Source: Sulfitobacter sp. DFL-14
GTDB taxonomy: Bacteria > Pseudomonadota > Alphaproteobacteria > Rhodobacterales > Rhodobacteraceae
Length of the DNA: 64,000 nt
Assembly: GCF_003335585.1 (NCBI RefSeq)
Contig: NZ_QBFD01000022.1
Span: 255,081-319,080, forward strand
Reading direction: 5' to 3'
The notes under the pieces are model-generated. The model was not told the origin of the DNA. It saw only the letters and a list, made by a program, of their open reading frames with translations, and searched no databases. Numbering within the stretch: the first letter of the stretch is position 1; each line of letters starts with the position of its first letter. Positions 58,884 to 64,000 of this stretch are shown here, piece after piece. The translations under genes and the position numbers were made by a program.

Positions 58884-59558
58884 TCAGCTGGCGGCGACCA
58901 CAAACCCATCGGCAATCGCGCGCGCGACAAAATCGTCCAGCGCGCTGATCAACGGGTGGTCCGCGCGTGGCAGAACCATCGCCTGCCGCACCGAAGTCAG
59001 CACGCCCGGCAGAATCCGCACCGCCGGATCATCGCCGAAAAAGCCCGCCAGCGATTCACGGACCCCGGCAACCGCATCGCAGCGCCCCGCGCGGAATTCG
59101 GCAAAGCTTTCGGGCGGGGTGCCGGAGCGTTCCAGCGTGGCATGCTGCAGCGATTTGGTCAGATGCATGTCATAGGCTGAGCCGGTGGAGGTCAGCACGC
59201 GCAGCCCTGCCCGGTCCACATCGCCGACATCTGTCAGGTCCGAAGAGGCACGCACCGCAAAGGTGGCCTCGATCACGATATAGGGCCGGGTGAATGCGAT
59301 CTTTCTGGCCCGTTTCTCATCAATGGCAAGAAACCCCACATCCCATTTGTCATGCTCCGCATCGTCAAAGACCTTTCCCGCGCCGTCGTAGATCACCGGC
59401 ACCATCTGCGCGCCGATCTCTGTCGCGAGGCGTCGCGCCAGTGCCGGGCTGATCCCGTTCAGGATGTCTCCGTCCTGTTGCACCAGCGCCCGATTGCCCG
59501 TGTTGATCGCGACCCGCAAACGGGTGTCGCGCGCGAGAGTGTCCAGGGTTGCAGTCAT
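58884..59558 (-). CDS. SBP_bac_3-like protein without a signal peptide
   Basis: 224 aa resembling family 3 amino-acid binding proteins: LRVAINTGNRALVQQDGDIL, GISPALARRLATEIG, WDVGFLAIDEKRARKIAFT and GSAYDMHLTKSLQHA. From ATG 59558 (GGAACCTTC upstream) the fold begins almost at once, so it appears cytoplasmic. An in-frame extension to 59690 begins inside the upstream permease gene and does not look like a signal. It may be an intracellular ligand sensor or cyclohydro-lyase-like enzyme rather than a transporter part. Confidence 0.75.
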   Translation of the reverse strand: MTATLDTLARDTRLRVAINTGNRALVQQDGDILNGISPALARRLATEIGAQMVPVIYDGAGKVFDDAEHDKWDVGFLAIDEKRARKIAFTRPYIVIEATFAVRASSDLTDVGDVDRAGLRVLTSTGSAYDMHLTKSLQHATLERSGTPPESFAEFRAGRCDAVAGVRESLAGFFGDDPAVRILPGVLTSVRQAMVLPRADHPLISALDDFVARAIADGFVVAAS

Positions 59559-59577
59559 CTTTGAAGGTTCCTTTGCG

Positions 59578-60609
59578 TCATGGGTCGGTCGCCGTGGTCT
59601 TGAACAGTCGCGCGAAAAGCGGCGCGCCGATGATGACAACAAATATGCGTAACACATGATGCGCCACCACAAAGGCCATATCGGCACCAACGATCAGGGC
59701 CAGCACCGTCAGTTCGGCCTGCCCGCCGGGGGCGAAGGCGAGGATGGTCTCCATCGCGGGGGCGAGGCCCAGCAGATGAATGGTCTCGGCCATGATGATG
59801 GTCAGAATGATCAACACGACACAAAAGCCGAGCGCCGCCGTGACAGACGTCCGGATCTCGGCCATGGTCACGCCGCCGTATTTGGTGCCGACCCCCATGC
59901 CGATGAAGAACTGTGCCGCCCATACCGCCTCTGCCGGGGGGCGGTGCTGCAGCAAGCCTGTCAGGGCGCAGCCCGCAGCCAGGATCAGCGGCCCCAGGAT
60001 AGATGCCCCGAACATGCCCGCCCGCTTCGCGACCTGCCAGCCGACAAGGCCGCAAAAGACCATCAGGGCCAGCTGCGGCAGGGGAATCGAGGCCGCAGGC
60101 TGGCCCGGCGGATTGCTGAGATCCGCATCCCAGGCCCATCTCAGCAGGAAGGGCAGGACAACCACGATGACCATGACCCGGGTCGCATGGATCAGCGAGA
60201 GAGCGCGGACATCTGCGCCTGCTTCTTCTCCGAACAGAACCATGTCCTGAAATCCGCCCGGCATGGCGCTGTAATAGCTGGTCGGAAAATCATATCCCCA
60301 GAGCCGTTGAAAATACGGCACGCCAACCGCCCCGATGGCAAGTACCATCACCGGGATCAGCACCAGTGTCGGCCACATCGCCCCCATGGATACCAGCAAA
60401 GAGACCGTGAAGGTCGCCCCGACAGCAACGCCCAGAATGGTGCGCATGCCATCGCCCAGCATCTTGTTGCCGCGCATCGGCACCCCGGCGAGCGAGGCGA
60501 TCAGGCAGGCCAGAATCGGCCCCAGCAGCCAGGGCAGGGGCAGGCCCAGAAGGTGAAAGGCGGCAACGCCACTGGCCGCCACGCCAAGTGCGGTGATGAA
60601 GCGGATCAT
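59578..60609 (-). CDS. AbrB family membrane transporter
   Basis: 343 aa with about ten helices and an internal duplication typical of the AbrB (PF05145) family: PLPWLLGPILACLIASLAGV and YYSAMPGGFQDMVLFGEEAG in the first half, GASILGPLILAAGCALTG and LAFAPGGQAELTVLALIVGA in the second. ATGA overlap with the GntR gene. The family is poorly characterised; context suggests organic-acid transport. Confidence 0.85.
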   Translation of the reverse strand: MIRFITALGVAASGVAAFHLLGLPLPWLLGPILACLIASLAGVPMRGNKMLGDGMRTILGVAVGATFTVSLLVSMGAMWPTLVLIPVMVLAIGAVGVPYFQRLWGYDFPTSYYSAMPGGFQDMVLFGEEAGADVRALSLIHATRVMVIVVVLPFLLRWAWDADLSNPPGQPAASIPLPQLALMVFCGLVGWQVAKRAGMFGASILGPLILAAGCALTGLLQHRPPAEAVWAAQFFIGMGVGTKYGGVTMAEIRTSVTAALGFCVVLIILTIIMAETIHLLGLAPAMETILAFAPGGQAELTVLALIVGADMAFVVAHHVLRIFVVIIGAPLFARLFKTTATDP

Positions 60610-61256
60610 GCGCCCTGTGCCTTCAGCCTGTGGCGCAGCGAGGTTTCCAGGTGGAGTGCGGCGGCAGTCCCGGCGGCCTTGGCATCACCGCTCCGGATTG
60701 CCTCGATGATGTCACCGTGCTGCTGGCAGACCGTTTTGATCCGCGCTTCATCTTCCAGCGTTGTGGGCCCCAGCAGCATCAGGGCATTGTTCAGCGCCTG
60801 GGCCGAGGTCAGCAGGAACCGGTTTCGCGCCGCAAGGCAGATACACCGGTGGAAATCCTGATTGATCGCGGAGGCTGTGCGCGCATCGTCACGCGCCGCG
60901 AAGATCCGGTCGTTCATATCCACCATCGTGTCGATCTCTGCCGGGCTGGCGTGTTTGGCCGCCATCTCTGCCGCCGTGCGTTCCAGCACCACGCGCATTT
61001 CGTAAAGTTCCACGATCTCGGGGTGCGTCAGGGTGCGGATGACGGCACCGATCCGCGCACGGTGCTCGACGATCCCGTCACTCTCCAGCTTGCGCAGCGC
61101 TTCCCTCACGGGTGTGCGCGACAGCGCCAGACGTTCGGCAACTTCCACTTCGCGCAGCCGGTCGCCGGGTTGATAGGTCCCCGACCGGATCGCGGCGTGG
61201 AGCTGCTGATAGGCTGCCTCGCCCTGGGACAGCCCTTGCGTTTCAACTTTCTGCAC
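60606..61256 (-). CDS. GntR family regulator (FCD domain)
   Basis: 216 aa. N-terminal winged helix GDRLREVEVAERLALSRTPV and REALRKLESDGIVEHRARIG; C-terminal FCD ligand domain with metal-type ligands in NQDFHRCICLAARN. The start is GTG at 61256. Divergent from the TcuA-like gene across 58 bp containing a perfect 22-bp palindrome, its obvious operator. Probably a repressor relieved by a tri- or dicarboxylate. Confidence 0.9.
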   Translation of the reverse strand: MQKVETQGLSQGEAAYQQLHAAIRSGTYQPGDRLREVEVAERLALSRTPVREALRKLESDGIVEHRARIGAVIRTLTHPEIVELYEMRVVLERTAAEMAAKHASPAEIDTMVDMNDRIFAARDDARTASAINQDFHRCICLAARNRFLLTSAQALNNALMLLGPTTLEDEARIKTVCQQHGDIIEAIRSGDAKAAGTAAALHLETSLRHRLKAQGA

Positions 61257-61269
61257 GGTATTGCCTTAT

Positions 61270-61291
61270 ATTGTATCCACGTGGATACAAT
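61270..61291. promoter_or_regulatory. GntR operator palindrome
   Basis: Perfect 22-bp palindrome: half-site ATTGTATCCAC (61270-61280) and its complement GTGGATACAAT (61281-61291), 13 bp from the GntR start and 23 bp from the TcuA-like start. It can control both directions. Confidence 0.8.
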
Positions 61292-61314
61292 GCAGTTATT
61301 CGAGGTCAGATTCA

Positions 61315-62784
61315 ATGCCGAAATCAATTATCGTCGTCGGAACAGGAAACGCCGCATTATGCGCCGCCATTGCCGCCCTGGAAAAAGGCGCGCAGGTTCT
61401 TTTGCTGGAAAAGGCGGACGAGGCGCTGGCAGGCGGCAACACCAAGTATACTGCCGGTGCCATGCGCTTTGCCTATCAGGGCAAGGAGGATCTGATGCCG
61501 CTTCTGCGCGATCCCGGGGATCCGCGTCTGGATGTCACGGATTTCGGCAGCTACACGGTTGAAAAATTCAGCGAGGATCTGCTGGGCTTCAACGATGGCC
61601 GTCCCCTCTCCCCCGAGCAGCAGAGCCTGGTCACCACATCGGGCGAGACGATGAAATGGCTGGCGACACATGATGTCACCTTCGAGCCGATCTACAGCCG
61701 CCAGAGCTTTGAAAAGGACGGGCGGCATGTGTTCTGGGGCGGTCTGACCCTGGCTGCCCGGAATGAAGGCGTTGGCCTGTTTGATATGGAACTGGCGGCG
61801 GTGCGCCGTCTGGGGGGCAAGGTCCGCTTTGACAGTGCCGTAACCGGGTTGCTTCGGGAGGGCGACCGTGTCACCGGCGTGAAAGTCGGTGAGGAAGAGA
61901 TACGGGCCGATGCCGTCATCCTCGCCTCGGGCGGGTTCGAGGCCAGCGAGGAGCTGCGCGTGCGCCACATGGGGCCGAACTGGAAAGCGGCCAAGGTGCG
62001 CGGCACGCCGCATAACACCGGCGACGGGCTGACCCTGGCGATGGAGGCGGGTGCCGTGGCCTATGGTCTTTACAGCAGCGGGCACGCAACCCCGATGGAC
62101 CTGCATATGGCCGATTTCGGCAACCTCGACCTGCCGCCAGGCGAGCGCAAGAACTACCGCAAAATCTGCTATTTCCTGGGGGTCATGGTGAACGCCGTGG
62201 GCGACCGTTTCGTCGACGAAGGCGCGAATTTCCGCAATTATACATACGCGCAATACGGTGCCGCGATCCTTGACCAGCCGGGGCAATTCGCCTGGCAGGT
62301 GTTCGACAGCAAGGTGTTCGATCTGCTTTACGCCGAATACCGCTTCGACGACGCGCATTTCGCTGAGGCCGATACGCTGGAGGATCTGGCCGCACAGATG
62401 ACCGGCGTCGACGGCGCAGGCGCGCTGGAGACCCTGCAAAGCTACAATGCGGCGGTCGATGAAACCCGGCCATTCGATCCGACCAGGCTTGACGGCAAGG
62501 GCACCCCTGCCCTCACCTTGCCCAAATCGCATTGGGCCCAGAAGATCGACACCCCGCCCTTCCGCGCCTATCCGGTGACGGGCGGGATCACCTTTACCTA
62601 TGGCGGGTTGAAGGTGAACGAAGACGGCAATGTGATGCGCCAAGACGCAACGCCGATTGCGGGTCTCTACGCCTGTGGCGAGCTTGTCGGCGGTGTCTTC
62701 TTTGCAGGCTACCCCGGCGGTTCGGGCCTGACCTCAGGCGCTGTTTTCGGCCGTCGCGCAGGCTATGGCGCTGCGCTGTCCTGA
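61315..62784 (+). CDS. TcuA-like FAD-dependent tricarballylate dehydrogenase/fumarate-reductase family
   Basis: 489 aa flavoprotein. Dinucleotide fold IIVVGTGNAALCAAIAALEK at the N-terminus, EKADEALAGGNTKYTAGAMR, a long FAD domain, and the C-terminal PVTGGITFTYGGLKVNEDGN, YACGELVGGVFFAGYPGGSG. Close in layout to TcuA, which oxidises tricarballylate to cis-aconitate; no TcuB partner is nearby. ATG 61315 has GAGG upstream. A related urocanate- or steroid-type reductase is possible. Confidence 0.82.
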   Translation: MPKSIIVVGTGNAALCAAIAALEKGAQVLLLEKADEALAGGNTKYTAGAMRFAYQGKEDLMPLLRDPGDPRLDVTDFGSYTVEKFSEDLLGFNDGRPLSPEQQSLVTTSGETMKWLATHDVTFEPIYSRQSFEKDGRHVFWGGLTLAARNEGVGLFDMELAAVRRLGGKVRFDSAVTGLLREGDRVTGVKVGEEEIRADAVILASGGFEASEELRVRHMGPNWKAAKVRGTPHNTGDGLTLAMEAGAVAYGLYSSGHATPMDLHMADFGNLDLPPGERKNYRKICYFLGVMVNAVGDRFVDEGANFRNYTYAQYGAAILDQPGQFAWQVFDSKVFDLLYAEYRFDDAHFAEADTLEDLAAQMTGVDGAGALETLQSYNAAVDETRPFDPTRLDGKGTPALTLPKSHWAQKIDTPPFRAYPVTGGITFTYGGLKVNEDGNVMRQDATPIAGLYACGELVGGVFFAGYPGGSGLTSGAVFGRRAGYGAALS

Positions 62785-62796
62785 GGTTTGCCCAAC

Positions 62797-62842
62797 ATCA
62801 ACGGCACAGATGATGGCCCGGCGCCTGCGGCTTGTTCCGGGC
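62797..62842 (+). repeat. Dispersed intergenic repeat 1, copy B
   Basis: Lies in the 100-bp gap between converging genes. ATCAACGGCAC (62797-62807) and a 31-nt core (62812-62842) match the reverse complement around 1716-1746, 30 of 31 in the core, although the copies are 61 kb apart. Confidence 0.75.
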
Positions 62843-62884
62843 TTTGTTTGCCACTGATCGACGGTTGTTCCGTCCGCCCGCAGA

Positions 62885-63706
62885 CTATCTGTCAACCCGA
62901 CCTTCGCGGACCAGATGCGCGATAACGGTTGAGACACGGGCGGGCAGCGCTGCCGCTTTTCCGAGGTAGACGACATGAAATTCCTCCCGGGCGACGGGTG
63001 CTTCGGGCACAAGCTGCAGGCGGCCGGTCGCGAGTTCTTCCCTGACAATGAACCGGCCCACGCGGGCCGTGCCGTTGCCATGCAGCGCCAGTGCCGCCAG
63101 GGTGTTGCCGTCGGTTGCCCTCAGCCGTGATGCCGCCTCGCGCCAGATCGGGTCGCGGCGGGCGTAGGCAAATCCGATGGGGTCGTCAGGGCCACCGGCG
63201 GCCCTGACGGTTATCACCTCGCTGACGCCAAGGGATTGCGCCCGCATTGTCGAATCCGGCAGCGGCCCGGCCCTTACCCCCAGATCGACCGGCTGACCGC
63301 CCATGTCGATCAGACCGTCCCCGATCAGCAACTCGATCTCCAGGTCCGGGTACTGGCGCAGCAAGGCAGGCAGGATCGGCGCAAGGATGTGGTTGGCATA
63401 GGCGGCACTGGTGGCGATACGGACAATGCCCGCGACCGGGCCGCAGCCGACCTCGCGCTCGGCCTGATCAAGGGCTGCAAGGATGCCGCGGGCGGATCGC
63501 GCAAAGGCTGTCCCCTCGTCGGTGATTGTGATGCTGCGCGTGGTGCGCCGCATCAATGTGACGCCAAGCCGCTGTTCCAGCCGGGTCATCATCTTGGACA
63601 CCGCAGAGGGCGTCATGCGGCGCGCCAGTGCAGCGGCAGAAAAGCTGCCCTCGTCAACGACGGCAAGGAAGACATCCATTTCCTGCAGGCGATTGGTATC
63701 TCGCAT
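62885..63706 (-). CDS. LysR family regulator
   Basis: 273 aa from ATG 63706 (a GTG at 63727 is possible). Winged helix RLQEMDVFLAVVDEGSFSAA then RRMTPSAVSKMMTRLEQRLG, and an effector domain (PVAGIVRIATSAAYANHILA). Divergent from the MFS gene across 117 bp, so probably its regulator; this pairing is typical for drug or metabolite exporters. Confidence 0.88.
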   Translation of the reverse strand: MRDTNRLQEMDVFLAVVDEGSFSAAALARRMTPSAVSKMMTRLEQRLGVTLMRRTTRSITITDEGTAFARSARGILAALDQAEREVGCGPVAGIVRIATSAAYANHILAPILPALLRQYPDLEIELLIGDGLIDMGGQPVDLGVRAGPLPDSTMRAQSLGVSEVITVRAAGGPDDPIGFAYARRDPIWREAASRLRATDGNTLAALALHGNGTARVGRFIVREELATGRLQLVPEAPVAREEFHVVYLGKAAALPARVSTVIAHLVREGRVDR

Positions 63707-63717
63707 CGGCACAACCT

Positions 63718-63727
63718 GTGAATTCAC
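63718..63727. promoter_or_regulatory. Palindrome in the lysR-MFS divergent region
   Basis: GTGAATTCAC is a perfect 10-bp palindrome, and a second half-site TTAATTCAC lies about 30 bp further right. Candidate operator for the LysR protein; weak evidence. Confidence 0.35.
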
Positions 63728-63823
63728 GGCACAGGTATTGTTATGCTTTGACGTATTAATTCACAAGGCAGGCACTGCCAGTTTCTCCTTGAGCCAGGAC
63801 GTTCATCACAAGGAGACTGCCAG

Positions 63824-64000
63824 ATGGCCTTTTCAACACAGGTGGAGCAGGCGGAGACACCCGCGCGCCTGCTGCCGCTCATCGCGCTCGGGATCGGGGC
63901 CTTCGGGATCGGGCTTACGGAATTCATCATCATGGGCCTGCTGCCGCAGGTGGCGGGCGATCTCGGCGTCGGCCTGCCGTCTGCCGGGCTGCTGATCACG
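63824..64000 (+). CDS. MFS transporter, 5' end only
   Basis: First 59 codons of a major facilitator protein running off the window. MAFSTQVEQAETPARLLPL is followed by the first helix with ALGIGAFGIGLTEFIIMGLL and the start of the next loop, resembling AraJ/YdhP-type exporters. AAGGAGA precedes ATG 63824. Confidence 0.82.
   Translation, partial: MAFSTQVEQAETPARLLPLIALGIGAFGIGLTEFIIMGLLPQVAGDLGVGLPSAGLLIT

Overview
The window looks like chromosome of a high-GC alphaproteobacterium, most likely of the Rhodobacterales/Roseobacter type. This rests on composition, dense ATGA-coupled operons, a GbcAB-type glycine betaine monooxygenase, pseudoazurin, TTT and TctDE transport systems, and many GcvA-like LysR regulators. 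Genus and species cannot be read from it. No rRNA, tRNA, IS element, prophage or CRISPR array was seen.

Layout. (1) 1-1.6 kb: 5' part of a thiolase gene divergent from a TetR regulator. (2) 2.0-15.7 kb: a leftward block of a three-subunit xanthine-dehydrogenase-type hydroxylase, HyuB and HyuA, an AraC regulator, a small cupin remnant, two permeases, a double ATPase and a TorT-like binding protein. (3) 16.1-21.5 kb: a leftward operon for a biotin-dependent 5-oxoprolinase/lactam-carboxylase-like system (PxpA, BCCP, biotin carboxylase, PxpB, PxpC), with a divergent LysR regulator. The same bipartite DNA site lies before this operon and before the TorT-like transporter operon, so both are probably one regulon. 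(4) 21.5-29.4 kb: LysR, a PotDBCA-type ABC transporter, amidase, PuuE-like deacetylase and DUF1989 protein. Regions 2-4 together look like uptake and breakdown of nitrogenous amides, lactams, ureides or heterocycles. (5) 29.4-34.2 kb: LysR with divergent azoreductase, then an iron-complex ABC transporter.

(6) 34.3-51.1 kb is a vitamin B12-centred district. A methionine synthase split over two overlapping genes comes first. Class Ib ribonucleotide reductase (nrdHIEF) sits under a leftward cobalamin riboswitch. Divergent from it, gbcAB sits under a rightward cobalamin riboswitch. Two further cobalamin riboswitches each precede a paralogous substrate-binding protein of one BtuCD-like transporter, followed by pseudoazurin and a methyltransferase. 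Between each of these two riboswitches and its binding-protein gene lies a 52-codon leader ORF with a strong ribosome site. It runs through a hairpin that covers the next gene's ribosome site and ends 19 nt inside that gene. This duplicated riboswitch, leader ORF and coupled-gene arrangement is the most novel-looking signal here.

(7) 51.1-62.8 kb: TctE/TctD two-component system, TctC, a fused TctA-TctB permease, a PrpF-like isomerase, a D-2-hydroxyacid dehydrogenase, a signal-less binding-protein-like protein, an AbrB-family permease, GntR and a TcuA-like flavoprotein: tri/dicarboxylate uptake and catabolism. (8) 62.9-64 kb: LysR divergent from the start of an MFS transporter, cut by the window end.

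Short dispersed imperfect repeats link several intergenic regions (1.7 and 62.8 kb; 1.9 and 31.2 kb; 31.1 and 38.2 kb).
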